NCBI RefSeq assembly: GCF_014874065.1
Contig: NZ_JADBEE010000001.1
Location: 1,240,001-1,304,000, forward strand
Reading direction: 5' to 3'
Length of the DNA: 64,000 bases
Origin: Nesterenkonia halotolerans
GTDB taxonomy: Bacteria; Actinomycetota; Actinomycetes; Actinomycetales; Micrococcaceae
Positions 17,679-26,270 of the stretch are shown here, in pieces. Made by a program: the position numbers and the translations under genes. Each line of letters begins with the position of its first letter. Positions within the stretch are counted from its first letter, which is position 1. The notes below the pieces were generated by a model that was given only the letters and a program-made list of their open reading frames with translations, was not told the DNA's origin and did not search any database.

Positions 17679-18324
17679 TCACCGTGTGGGTGAGAAATTC
17701 GCCGACGTGCCCGATCTCCTGGGGGACGACCCCGTGCCCGGCCCCGGCGTAGAGCACCTTCGTGAGCTTCACCGTCTCGGTGGCCCAGCCGTGGGTGTAC
17801 TCCACGTGCTCGGCGGGGATGATCGGGTCCTCCTGGTCGCGCCCCCAAAAGAACGGAATCTGCGCGGCGGCCAGGGCGTCGTCGTCGAAGTAGTCCTCGA
17901 TCCCCTCGCCGCGGCTCGGGTCCACAGCGAATCCGGAGAGCCCGACGACGGCGGCGAACTGATCCGGGCGGCTGCGCAGCAGCGAGGTCGCCATGGCCAT
18001 GCCCATAGAGAAGCCCAGCAGGGTGACCGAACTGTGCTGGTCCTTGATCGAGGCGATCCACTCCCAGAGGTCTTCCACGGCCTCCCGGGCTGCGGAGGAG
18101 GAGTAGGCCAGCCGTTCCACGTCGAGATCGAACCAGGTGTAGCCGCCGAACTCCATCTTCACGGGGGCGCGCACGGAGGCATAGGTGAACTCTTCCGGCA
18201 GTCCCGGGACCAGGCCCATGAGGTCCTGCTCGTGAGATCCGTAGCCGTGCAGCAGCACCACCAGGGGGGTGCCCGCGCGTTCCTGCGGCTCGCGGGACCA
18301 GACGACGTGGGGCTGTGCTGACAT
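17665..18324 (-). CDS. Alpha/beta-hydrolase, phospholipase/carboxylesterase family
   Basis: A 219-aa serine hydrolase of the Abhydrolase_2 class. The oxyanion motif is LVVLLHGYGSHEQDL, the nucleophile elbow LLGFSMGMAMA (Ser near 112), the acid DQEDPIIPAEHV and the catalytic His in YAGAGHGVVP. These enzymes hydrolyse carboxyl esters or lysophospholipids in the cytosol. The 3' end overlaps the convergent glycosyltransferase gene by 14 bp. The substrate is unknown. Confidence 0.85.
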   Translation of the reverse strand: MSAQPHVVWSREPQERAGTPLVVLLHGYGSHEQDLMGLVPGLPEEFTYASVRAPVKMEFGGYTWFDLDVERLAYSSSAAREAVEDLWEWIASIKDQHSSVTLLGFSMGMAMATSLLRSRPDQFAAVVGLSGFAVDPSRGEGIEDYFDDDALAAAQIPFFWGRDQEDPIIPAEHVEYTHGWATETVKLTKVLYAGAGHGVVPQEIGHVGEFLTHTVIKSR

Positions 18325-18390
18325 GGAACGACCTTTGCGTGTGGGCAGTGCGGCGGGAAGGGTGCGTGTCCCACTCTAATCAGCCCACAG

Positions 18391-19347
18391 GTGGATGCAC
18401 GAGCAGGTCCTCTGCGCGAGAATGGAGTGGTGAGTGAAGACCAGAACGCCCCCGAAGACATCCTTGAGACACCAGCCCTCCCCGCAGATGCGAACCCTGC
18501 GGCCCTGAGCGGCACTGCTGACCCGCGACACCCCTGGACCCGCTTTGTGGCCCTGGGCGACTCCTTCACCGAAGGCATCGGTGACCCCGACGAGACCCGC
18601 CCGGGCTACCACCGCGGCTGGGCCGATCGTGTGGCCGAGGAGCTCTCCCTGGGGGCCGCGACCACCGCGGCGTCGCCGAAGTTCTCCTACGCGAATCTCG
18701 CGGTGCGCGGAAAGCTGATCGCCCAGATCCGGGACGAGCAGATCGCGCCCGCCCTGGAGCTGCGACCTGACCTGATCACCCTGTGCGCCGGTGGCAATGA
18801 CGTGATCCGCCCCGGCGGAGACCCTGACGAGATCGCACGCGTGCTCGACACCATGGTGCAGATCCTGAGCACCACCGGCGCCACCATCGTGCTGTTCAAC
18901 GGCCCCGATGTGCGCGAGACCCCGGTGGTGGGCTCGATCCGTGGGAAGGTCGCGATCTTCAACGAGAACATCCGCACGATCGCGGCCCGCCATGACGCCC
19001 TGGTCGCTGACATGTGGTCGCTGCGCGAGCTGACCCGGCCGGAGATGTGGGACGAGGACCGGCTGCACTTCTCCGCGCTCGGTCATCACACGATCGCGCG
19101 CATGGTCTTGGAGACCATGAACGTCAAGCATGATCTGGAACCTTCCGAGCCGCGTCCGGTGCCGCAGCGCACCTGGCGCGCCGCCCGCGTGGACGATGCG
19201 GTCTGGGCTCGCCACCACCTCTTCCCCTGGGTGGTCCGGCGGCTGCGCGGACGGTCCTCCGGAGATGGGATCCACGCGAAGCGGCCGAACTTCGAGCCCC
19301 TCTTCGGCGGGTCCATGCCGCCGGGCTCGAGCAGCGTGGAGGGCTGA
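18391..19347 (+). CDS. SGNH/GDSL-type esterase or lipase
   Basis: A hydrolase of about 305-318 aa. The four SGNH blocks are visible: FVALGDSFTEGIGD (Ser nucleophile), YANLAVRGKL (Gly), LCAGGNDVIRPGG (Asn) and DEDRLHFSALGH (Asp and His). The start is uncertain: GTG codons at 18391, 18427 and 18430 are all possible and none has a strong ribosome site. There is no clear signal peptide, so a cytosolic location is likely. Its stop is 2 bp from the convergent csrA end. Confidence 0.85.
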   Translation: MDARAGPLRENGVVSEDQNAPEDILETPALPADANPAALSGTADPRHPWTRFVALGDSFTEGIGDPDETRPGYHRGWADRVAEELSLGAATTAASPKFSYANLAVRGKLIAQIRDEQIAPALELRPDLITLCAGGNDVIRPGGDPDEIARVLDTMVQILSTTGATIVLFNGPDVRETPVVGSIRGKVAIFNENIRTIAARHDALVADMWSLRELTRPEMWDEDRLHFSALGHHTIARMVLETMNVKHDLEPSEPRPVPQRTWRAARVDDAVWARHHLFPWVVRRLRGRSSGDGIHAKRPNFEPLFGGSMPPGSSSVEG

Positions 19348-19349
19348 GG

Positions 19350-19670
19350 CTACTGCGGGCGGCCTGAGTCGTCAGTCTCTGTTGACTCCCGCGGTGCGGC
19401 CGACCCTGTGTCGCGTGGCTGCGCAGGGTCACCCTGTTCCTGCACGCCGAAGAGCGCCTTCAGCGCGGTCTCAGCCTCGGGGCTCGCGGCCCGGGCGGAC
19501 TCCAGGTTGGTCTCGGAGACCGAGAGCAGCACCTCGCGCCGCTGGACCTTGACGTCGCGCGGAGCATCGATGCCAATCTTGATGCCGTCGCCGCGGACCT
19601 CCAGCACCGTGATCACCACGTCCTCGCCGATGAGGAGCTGTTCTCCGACCTTGCGTGTGAGCACTAGCAC
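19350..19670 (-). CDS. csrA: CsrA, mRNA-binding translational regulator
   Basis: A 106-aa protein whose first 60 residues are a canonical CsrA (MLVLTRKVGEQLLIG, IKIGIDAPRDVKVQRREVL). It binds GGA motifs in mRNA leaders and, in flagellated Gram-positives, represses flagellin translation until FliW titrates it. The C-terminal 45 residues are longer than usual and acidic, Ser/Thr/Gln-rich. It is the last gene of the flagellar operon and starts within the 3' end of the FlhF-like gene (7-bp overlap). No fliW is in the window. Confidence 0.93.
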   Translation of the reverse strand: MLVLTRKVGEQLLIGEDVVITVLEVRGDGIKIGIDAPRDVKVQRREVLLSVSETNLESARAASPEAETALKALFGVQEQGDPAQPRDTGSAAPRESTETDDSGRPQ

Positions 19671-20695
19671 TGGTTCATCCTAACGGAGACGGGCCAGCCC
19701 AGCTGGTGTCCCGTCTCAGGACTCAGCGTCTCATCGGCGCAGGTCAGCACCAGTCCGTCGATGGCGCGGGACTCTTCCAGCGCTGCCAGCCAATGCCTGA
19801 TGTCCTCGGGCTTGCGGCGCAGATCCACGACCGCCCAGAGCTGGTCCGCCTCGAGGAAGGCGGGTGATTCGGCACCGCTGCGCTGCTCCGGGCGAGGGAA
19901 CTGCACGGGGCAGGTCGCCAGCACCGGCACCTGGAGTGCCACGGCTCGTGCCCGCGCCTCGCGCAGCACCTGCTTGGCTTCCCGCAGCGGCTTACCGGCA
20001 TACTCTGCGGCCGCGAGCAGCACCGGATCTCCCCAGGCCTCCAGACCTGGGTCCCCACCGATGGCCTCCAGTGCAGCGGACTCGTCCGCGCCCAGACAGG
20101 CCAGCACGATCAGCGACCCGGGGGCGCGCAGAACCTCAGGGGCCTGGGCAGCGGGAGCCCCGGCCGGGACCGGAACCGTGGCCGGACGGTCACCGACACC
20201 GGCAATCGGAGCGGGATCCGGGATGGGGGACCAGACAGCGGGACGGGAATCCGTCAGCGGATCAGGCGCAGTCTCTTCGCGGACCTCGGCGGCCGGGTTG
20301 GCGGGGGAACCGGGCGGGTTCCGGGAGGCCAGCCACAGCTCGTCCATCATCCGGGCGAAGTCCTCATCGAGATCCTCCGAGTGAGTCTGCTGACCCGGAG
20401 CCTGGCCCTGAGCCTGCTGCCCCCGCGTCTGGCGGTCCTGAGCCTCTTCGCGCAGCCGACGACGACGCCGCGAATCCTCCTCGGGGGGCGGCGGCAGCGA
20501 GGGCGAGTGCTGTTCGCGCGGGGCCGGCACCTCCACCACCACCTCGAAGTGTTCGCGAGCCATGAACCCGCCGATCCCTCCGCGGGTCACCCGTTCGGCC
20601 GAGACGATGCGCGCCTCGGGCCCGTGGTCGGCGAGCGCCTGCACCCCCAGCTTGGCCAGGGACCTGCCCTTAAGGACGTATCTGTTCGGTTCCAC
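19664..20695 (-). CDS. FlhF-like flagellar protein lacking a visible GTPase P-loop
   Basis: A 343-aa protein between flhA and csrA. The N-terminus (YVLKGRSLAKLGVQALADHG, PEARIVSAERV) resembles the start of FlhF, the SRP-type GTPase that places flagella. The middle (about 85-175) is low-complexity, with Gln/Arg/Pro runs. The C-terminus has LIVLACLGADESAAL, AVVDLRRKPEDIRHW and DGLVLTCADETLSPETG, which echo FlhF's late NG-domain strands. No GxxxxGKT motif is present, so GTP binding is doubtful. GTG at 20695 overlaps the flhA end by 26 bp. Function is inferred from position and partial similarity. Confidence 0.6.
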   Translation of the reverse strand: MEPNRYVLKGRSLAKLGVQALADHGPEARIVSAERVTRGGIGGFMAREHFEVVVEVPAPREQHSPSLPPPPEEDSRRRRRLREEAQDRQTRGQQAQGQAPGQQTHSEDLDEDFARMMDELWLASRNPPGSPANPAAEVREETAPDPLTDSRPAVWSPIPDPAPIAGVGDRPATVPVPAGAPAAQAPEVLRAPGSLIVLACLGADESAALEAIGGDPGLEAWGDPVLLAAAEYAGKPLREAKQVLREARARAVALQVPVLATCPVQFPRPEQRSGAESPAFLEADQLWAVVDLRRKPEDIRHWLAALEESRAIDGLVLTCADETLSPETGHQLGWPVSVRMNQC

Positions 20696-22721
20696 GCACC
20701 ACCCCCACGGTCTCGATCTCTGCTCCGCCCGAGGACGCCTCCTGATAGGAGAGCACCGGCAGCCCTCCGGCCTGGGGCGCGACGAGTCGCCGCACCGCGG
20801 GGCGCAGCGCCGGTGCGCAGACCAGCACCGGATTCTGTCCCCGGGACTCCGCCTCCGCCAGCGATTCCTTCACCGAGGCGTGGATCGCCTCGATGCGGCT
20901 GGTGTCCAGCAGGATCTGGCTCGCGCCGTCGGCGGTGCGCAGTCCTTCGAGCATCGAGTGTTCCAGGCTCGGGTCGATCATGATCACTCGCAATCTGCCC
21001 TCCTGGAGATGCTTGGCCGCGATGGCCGGTCCCAGCGCCGCGCGGGCCGCCTCGATCAGCCCCTCCGGCTCGCCGGAGACCTTCCCGCGCAGGGCGAGCG
21101 CCTCGTAGATGCGCTGCAGGTCATTGATCGGCACCTGCTCCTCCAACAACCCCTGCAGCACCCGCTGCACCTCGGCCAGCGTGAGCACCGAGGGGACCAG
21201 CTCCTCCACCGCGGAGGGGTTGATCTCCTTGACCGCGTCGGTGAGTACCCGCACGTCCTCGCGGGTGAGCAGTCGCGCGGCATTGTGCTGGATCAGCGTG
21301 GACAGGTGGGTGACCACCACCGAGACCCGGTCGATCGTCATCGCGCCGCTCATCTCCGCGCTGTGCCGCAGCTCGGTGGGTACCCACTTTCCGGAGAGCC
21401 CGAACACCGGTTCCACCACGGTGGTGCCGGGCAGCGATCCCAGCTGCTCACCCAGGGCGAGGATCTTCCCGCGCGGGATCTGCCCGCGGCCGACCTCGAC
21501 CCCGGCGATGCGGATCGCGTAGCTGGCCGGAGGCAGCTCCACGCTGTCCCGGGTGCGCACCGGGGGCACCAGGATGCCGAGCTCCAGGGCGATCCGTTTG
21601 CGCAGCGCCTTGACCCGGGCGAGCAGGTCATCGCCCCCACCGCCGACGATGTCGACCACGTCCGGGGAGAGCTGGATCTCCAGGGTGTGCACTCGCATGT
21701 GGTCGATCAGGTCCTCGGTGGTCTCCGCGGGACGGGCGGTCTGCTCCGCCTCCTGCTCGGCCGCGCGCCGGGCCTCGGCGGACTCTCCGGCGCGCATCCG
21801 GTAGGCCACGATGATCAGCACCAGCCCGACCCCCATGAAGGGCAGCTTCGGCATCCCGGAGATCAGTCCCAGGGCGATCGCGGCGGCCCCGGCCACCAGC
21901 AGCGCCGTCTGGGACTGGGCCAGCTGCTTCGAGGCAGAGGAGCCCATATCGGATTCCGCATTGGAGCGGGTCACGATCATGCCGGTGGACACTGCCATCA
22001 GCAGCGAGGGGATCATGGTGGCCAGACCATCGCCGATGGTCAGCAGCGAATAGGTGTTGACGGCGTCCCCGGCGCCGAGCCCCTGAGAGAGCATCCCGAT
22101 CGCAATGCCGCCGATGAGGTTGATCAGGGTGATCACGACGCCGGCGATGGCGTCGCCCTTGACGAACTTCGAGGCTCCGTCCATGGCCCCGTAGAAGTCA
22201 GCCTCGGCGGCGACCTCTGCTCGCCGCTCCCGCGCCTGGGCGTCGGTGAGCTGGCCTGCGTTGAGGTCGGCGTCGATGGCCATCTGCTTGCCGGGCATCG
22301 CATCCAGGGTAAAGCGGGCCCCGACCTCGGCGACGCGTTCGGCGCCCTTGGTGACGACGACGAACTGGATCACCACCAGGATCAGGAACACCACGCAGCC
22401 GATGATCAGGCTTCCTCCCACGGCGATGTTCCCGAAGGCCCCGATCACCTCTCCGGCGTAGCCGTTGCCCAGCACGAGGCGGGTCGACGCCACGTTGAGC
22501 CCGAGCCGGAGCAGCGTCATCACCAGCAGCAGCGAGGGGAAGACGGAGAAGTCCAGCGGCTTCTTCACGAACATAGTGGTCATCAGCACCAGGATCGCGA
22601 GCAGGATGTTGACCGCGATCAACACGTCGAGCAGTCCGGCGGGGACCGGCACGACCAGCAGCATCACGATCGCGACCACCCCCAGCGGGACGGCCACCTT
22701 TGAGAGGTTGTTGAACTTCAC
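20670..22721 (-). CDS. flhA: FlhA, flagellar type III export gate
   Basis: A 683-aa inner-membrane export protein. About eight hydrophobic helices occupy the first 320 residues (KVAVPLGVVAIVMLLVVPVP, MTLLRLGLNVASTRLVLG), including the conserved FHIPEP-like loop region DAMPGKQMAIDADLNAG. The C-terminal cytosolic domain that binds chaperones and substrates follows (GSLPGTTVVEPVFGLSGKW). GTG at 22721 is the start, with AAGGAG 9 nt upstream; the frame extends to 22880 inside flhB without similarity. It overlaps flhB by 4 bp. Confidence 0.95.
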   Translation of the reverse strand: MKFNNLSKVAVPLGVVAIVMLLVVPVPAGLLDVLIAVNILLAILVLMTTMFVKKPLDFSVFPSLLLVMTLLRLGLNVASTRLVLGNGYAGEVIGAFGNIAVGGSLIIGCVVFLILVVIQFVVVTKGAERVAEVGARFTLDAMPGKQMAIDADLNAGQLTDAQARERRAEVAAEADFYGAMDGASKFVKGDAIAGVVITLINLIGGIAIGMLSQGLGAGDAVNTYSLLTIGDGLATMIPSLLMAVSTGMIVTRSNAESDMGSSASKQLAQSQTALLVAGAAAIALGLISGMPKLPFMGVGLVLIIVAYRMRAGESAEARRAAEQEAEQTARPAETTEDLIDHMRVHTLEIQLSPDVVDIVGGGGDDLLARVKALRKRIALELGILVPPVRTRDSVELPPASYAIRIAGVEVGRGQIPRGKILALGEQLGSLPGTTVVEPVFGLSGKWVPTELRHSAEMSGAMTIDRVSVVVTHLSTLIQHNAARLLTREDVRVLTDAVKEINPSAVEELVPSVLTLAEVQRVLQGLLEEQVPINDLQRIYEALALRGKVSGEPEGLIEAARAALGPAIAAKHLQEGRLRVIMIDPSLEHSMLEGLRTADGASQILLDTSRIEAIHASVKESLAEAESRGQNPVLVCAPALRPAVRRLVAPQAGGLPVLSYQEASSGGAEIETVGVVRGTEQIRP

Positions 22722-23836
22722 GGTCGCTTCTCCTTGGTCCCGACGGGGGGCTGACGGCGGGGGGCGGGCACGGTGTGGATCCCGGAGGTGTTGCCTCGTT
22801 CCTTGAGCTGCATGACGAAGGCGAGCACCTGGGCCACCTGGGTGAACAGCTCCACCGGGACCTCGTCGCCAAGGGAGCATTGCGCGTGCAGGGCGCGGGT
22901 GAGGGCCACATCGCGGACCATCGGCACCCGTTTGGCCACGGCCTCCTCACGCAGACGCAGCGCGATGTTGTCGGTACCCAGCGCCACCACTTTGGGCGCG
23001 GCGAAGCCCGGCTGGTAGGACAGCGCCACGGCCACGTGGGTGGGGTTGACCAGCATCACGTCGGACTCCCCCACGGCCGCGATCATCCGGTTCCTGCTCA
23101 TCTCCAGCGCGCGGCTGCGCCGATGCTGACGCACGAGCGGATCGCCGTCGGTCTTCTTGTTCTCATCCTTGACCTCCTGCTTGGTCATCCGCGTGTGCTT
23201 GCGGTTGCGTCGCGAGACCACGAGCAGGTCGATCACGGCCAGTCCGACGCCGGCGAGGATCGAGGCCTGCAGCAGCGAGACGGTTCCGCTGCCGGCGGCG
23301 CTGAGCATGGAGGGGACCGGCAGCAGACCCGCGTTGAGCAGCAGCGGCATCAGCGAGCGGATCACGTACCAGAGCATCAGCCCGACCACCAGGGTCTTGA
23401 GCAGCGCCTTGAGCCCCTGCCACAGCGCCTGCAGGCCGAAGGTGCGCTTGAGGCCCTTGACCGGATCCAGGTGCTCCCCCTTGAGCGCGAACTTCTTGAA
23501 CGTCACCCCACCCTGGAGCACCGCGCCGGCCAGCACGGCCAGGACGACGGCGCCCAGCATCGGTCCCAGCGTGAGCGCCATGGAGCCGCCCGCCTCAGCC
23601 AGCGCAGTGACCGCCACGGAGGGATCGGGGGCGTCGATGACTGCTTGGACCGCACCGAGCTGCGCCTGGCCGGCCTCCCGACCGGCGTCGAGCACCCAGG
23701 GCATCGCGGCCGTCGCGGCGCCGATGCCCAGCCAGGCGGTGAGGTCCTGGGAGCGGGAGAGCTTGCCCTTCTCCCGGACCTCCTTCATCCGCTGCGGTGT
23801 GGCCTTCTCGGTCCGTTCTCCGGTGGGCTCGGACAT
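22718..23836 (-). CDS. flhB: FlhB, flagellar export substrate-specificity switch
   Basis: A 372-aa protein with four membrane helices and a cytosolic C-terminal domain. It starts with ERTEKATPQRMKEVREKGK and contains the autocleavage motif NPTH in VMLVNPTHVAVALSYQPG, where cleavage after Asn switches export from hook to filament subunits. Start at 23836 abuts the fliR end, and the gene end overlaps the flhA start. Length is normal for the family. Confidence 0.95.
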   Translation of the reverse strand: MSEPTGERTEKATPQRMKEVREKGKLSRSQDLTAWLGIGAATAAMPWVLDAGREAGQAQLGAVQAVIDAPDPSVAVTALAEAGGSMALTLGPMLGAVVLAVLAGAVLQGGVTFKKFALKGEHLDPVKGLKRTFGLQALWQGLKALLKTLVVGLMLWYVIRSLMPLLLNAGLLPVPSMLSAAGSGTVSLLQASILAGVGLAVIDLLVVSRRNRKHTRMTKQEVKDENKKTDGDPLVRQHRRSRALEMSRNRMIAAVGESDVMLVNPTHVAVALSYQPGFAAPKVVALGTDNIALRLREEAVAKRVPMVRDVALTRALHAQCSLGDEVPVELFTQVAQVLAFVMQLKERGNTSGIHTVPAPRRQPPVGTKEKRP

Positions 23837-24594
23837 CAGATCACCCCGCTGAAGGACCGCAGGGCCGACTGCACAAGGGTGGAGACCGCCGCCGGCAGCA
23901 CCACGAACACCGTGCCGGCCAGGGTCATGGTGAGGAAGATCTTCAGCGGAAAGCCCAGCGAGAAGGCATTCAGCGCCGGGGCGACGCGGGTGAGCAGGCC
24001 CAGTCCGGCGTCGGCGAGGAACAGCACCACCAGCAGCGGCCCGGCGATCTGCACCGCGGCCATGAACATCTCGGTGAAGCCGCTGACGGCGTTCTCCGCG
24101 AGCGCGGCGAGGCTGATCTCAGCACCGAGTGGCAGCGCGTCGAAGGATCGGAAGAGCCCGGCGAGGATCAGCTGGTAGCCGTCGGAGGCCACGAGCAGCG
24201 CGATCGCCGCGAAGTGGAAGAGCCGGGTGAACTGGGCGCCGTTGATCTGGGATCCCGGGTCGAAGGCCATGGCCAGCTGAAAGCCGCCGAAGAGGTCGAT
24301 GAGTCCACCGGCGGACTGCACGGCGGCGAAGAGCAGCATCACCAGGAAGCCCAGCGCCGCTCCGGCCAGGATCTCCAGCAGCAGCGCGGCGATGAAGCCC
24401 CCGGTGTCCAAGGGCACATAATCAGCGACGGCGCGCGGGGCCACCACCAGCGCCAACCCGGCTCCCATGGCCGCCCGGATGCGCATCGGCACCGAGCCGT
24501 GCGAGAAGGGAGGCGCGATGACGATGAAGGCGGTCACGCGCACGGCCGCCAGCATCGTGGCCTCCAGCCAGGTCAGCGGCAGGGTGAACTCCAC
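23836..24594 (-). CDS. fliR: FliR, flagellar export gate subunit
   Basis: A 252-aa integral membrane protein with about six hydrophobic segments (MLAAVRVTAFIVIAPPF, then LLLEILAGAALGFLVMLLFAA, FGGFQLAMAFDPGSQ). FliR, FliP and FliQ form the export pore in the basal body. The stop shares one base with the flhB start, and fliQ ends 1 bp upstream. No truncation. Confidence 0.93.
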   Translation of the reverse strand: MEFTLPLTWLEATMLAAVRVTAFIVIAPPFSHGSVPMRIRAAMGAGLALVVAPRAVADYVPLDTGGFIAALLLEILAGAALGFLVMLLFAAVQSAGGLIDLFGGFQLAMAFDPGSQINGAQFTRLFHFAAIALLVASDGYQLILAGLFRSFDALPLGAEISLAALAENAVSGFTEMFMAAVQIAGPLLVVLFLADAGLGLLTRVAPALNAFSLGFPLKIFLTMTLAGTVFVVLPAAVSTLVQSALRSFSGVI

Positions 24595-24595
24595 G

Positions 24596-24871
24596 TCATC
24601 CGCCTCCGAGCAGGGCCGGTATGCGATCGAAGAGGGTATGGGTGAAGCTCACGATCTCAGAGATCATCCAGTGTCCGCAGACCACCAGCGCAATCGCGAC
24701 GGCGACTGCCTTGGGCACGAAGGAGAGTGTGATCTCCTGGATCTGCGTCATCGACTGGAACAGCGAGATCGCGAAGCCGACCACCAGCGAGGTGATCAGC
24801 ACCGGAGCCGAGAGCTTCGCGGCGACCACGAGTCCGGCCAGCCCGATGTCCAGCACGGCATTGGTATCCAC
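24596..24871 (-). CDS. fliQ: FliQ, flagellar export gate subunit
   Basis: A 91-aa protein with two membrane helices (APVLITSLVVGFAISLFQS, AVAIALVVCGHWMI) joined by MTQIQEITLSFVPK, the signature loop of FliQ. GTG at 24871, preceded by GGGAGG, gives the normal length; the ORF extends to 24925, into the end of fliP, without similarity. It lies 2 bp after the fliP stop. Confidence 0.93.
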   Translation of the reverse strand: MDTNAVLDIGLAGLVVAAKLSAPVLITSLVVGFAISLFQSMTQIQEITLSFVPKAVAVAIALVVCGHWMISEIVSFTHTLFDRIPALLGGG

Positions 24872-24873
24872 GC

Positions 24874-25833
24874 CTATCCACCTCCCGAATAACTGCCGAC
24901 CAGAGCGGTGATGATGAGTCCCCACCCGTCGACGAGGATGAAGAGCAGGATCTTGAACGGCAGCGAGATCATCACCGGCGGCAGCATCATCATGCCCATG
25001 GACATCAGCGCGGAGGCCACGACCAGGTCGATGACCAGGAAGGGCACGAAGATCACGAAGCCGATGATGAACGCCGCGCGCAGCTCCGAGATCATGAACG
25101 AGGGAATCAGGGTGGTCAGCGCCACGTCCTCCGGGGAGCCGGGGTTCTCCAGGTCAGCGGCCCGGGTCATCAGCGCGATGTCCTCTTCACGGGTGTGCGC
25201 GAGCATGAACTGGCGCAGCGGCTCCGAGCCGGCCTCCAGCGCCTCGGTGAAGGTCAGTCCGCCGTCGGTATAGGGCTGCACTGCAAGCTCGTTGATCTCG
25301 CTGAGCACCGGGGACATGATGAACAGCGAGAGGAACAGCGCCAGCCCGGCCAGCACCTGGTTCGGCGGGATCGACGGCAGCGAGAGCGCATTGCGGGTGA
25401 GCGCGAGCACCACGAAGATCTTGGTGAAGGAGCTCATCATCAGCAGCAGCGCCGGAGCCACCGAGAGCAAGGTGATCGCGATGAGCGTGACCACCGCGGA
25501 GCTGGGCGTCCCGTCCGGACCGTTGATGTCCACGGAGAGACCCCCGCCGCCTTCGCCGCCCTCGTCTTCCCCACCTCCGGCGCCGCCGCCGCCTTCGCCG
25601 CCGTCATCACCGGGAGCGGGGGCCGGCTCCCCGGGCGCCGGCTGCTCCGGAGGCTCCACCGGGGTGGCCGAGACCGATCCGGCGGAGAGCCACAGCGAGG
25701 CCGCCACCGCGAGGACCAGGATCAGGACCAGCAGCACCTTCCGGCTGAGCCGTCGCAGCTCGGGCCCCCGTGCTGATGCGGGGGCCGGCGCAGGGCCCGG
25801 TGTGATGACGCTGGTGTGCGCGGCGGCGTTCAC
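24874..25833 (-). CDS. fliP: FliP, flagellar export gate subunit with long acidic Gly-rich insert
   Basis: A 319-aa protein. The FliP core is in residues about 115-319: LLMMSSFTKIFVVLALTRNAL, QVLAGLALFLSLFIMSPV, then GFVIFVPFLVIDLVVASALMSMG. The N-terminus is unusual: an Arg-rich leader, one hydrophobic segment (residues about 32-50), then about 45 residues of Pro, Glu, Asp and Gly before the core. In most FliP the signal segment leads directly into the core, so this linker adds length. Start overlaps the fliO stop by 4 bp. Confidence 0.93.
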   Translation of the reverse strand: MNAAAHTSVITPGPAPAPASARGPELRRLSRKVLLVLILVLAVAASLWLSAGSVSATPVEPPEQPAPGEPAPAPGDDGGEGGGGAGGGEDEGGEGGGGLSVDINGPDGTPSSAVVTLIAITLLSVAPALLLMMSSFTKIFVVLALTRNALSLPSIPPNQVLAGLALFLSLFIMSPVLSEINELAVQPYTDGGLTFTEALEAGSEPLRQFMLAHTREEDIALMTRAADLENPGSPEDVALTTLIPSFMISELRAAFIIGFVIFVPFLVIDLVVASALMSMGMMMLPPVMISLPFKILLFILVDGWGLIITALVGSYSGGG

Positions 25834-26270
25834 TGCGTCGGGTCCTGGTGCGGATCCTGGTTGCGGGACGAGACCCGGCCGTCTGGAGAGGCCTGGCTGC
25901 CGATACGGTCATGACCGGTCCTGCCCTGGGCGAGCGCGACGGCGGAACGCAGTTTCTGCTCGAAGCCGCGACTCACCACCGAGTGGCGTCCGGAGGAAGA
26001 AGCCGGAGACACCTCCGGAGGGTCGGGAGCCGGGTAGCTCTCCAAGAGGGTGACGCTCTGCTCGGCGACCCCGAGGACGTAGCGGCGATCATCGATGTCC
26101 ACCACTGCCACCGAGGACTTCTGCCCCAGAGCCTGGCGTCCGATCATCGTGACCGCATGCGCGGACGCCGAGGTGGCCCGACCCGACCAGCGGCGATTGA
26201 TGAACCAGATGAGCCCCAGGACGGCGGCCAGGGACACCGCGACCCGGAGGATCAGGAAGAAGCCGTCCAC
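25830..26270 (-). CDS. fliO: FliO, flagellar export assembly factor
   Basis: A 146-aa small membrane protein with one N-terminal helix (FLILRVAVSLAAVLGLIWFI) followed by a cytosolic beta-rich domain (VTMIGRQALGQKSSVAVVDI, RYVLGVAEQSVTLLESY). FliO helps to assemble the FliP ring. Sequence conservation in FliO is always low; the call depends mainly on the fold pattern and the position between fliN and fliP. Confidence 0.85.
   Translation of the reverse strand: MDGFFLILRVAVSLAAVLGLIWFINRRWSGRATSASAHAVTMIGRQALGQKSSVAVVDIDDRRYVLGVAEQSVTLLESYPAPDPPEVSPASSSGRHSVVSRGFEQKLRSAVALAQGRTGHDRIGSQASPDGRVSSRNQDPHQDPTQ

Noticed and set aside
20562..22703. 713-codon open frame on the plus strand opposite flhA
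   Set aside because: Pure shadow of a GC-rich gene: His/Gly/Arg/Asp-rich with no domain, while the minus-strand frame is an unmistakable FlhA.
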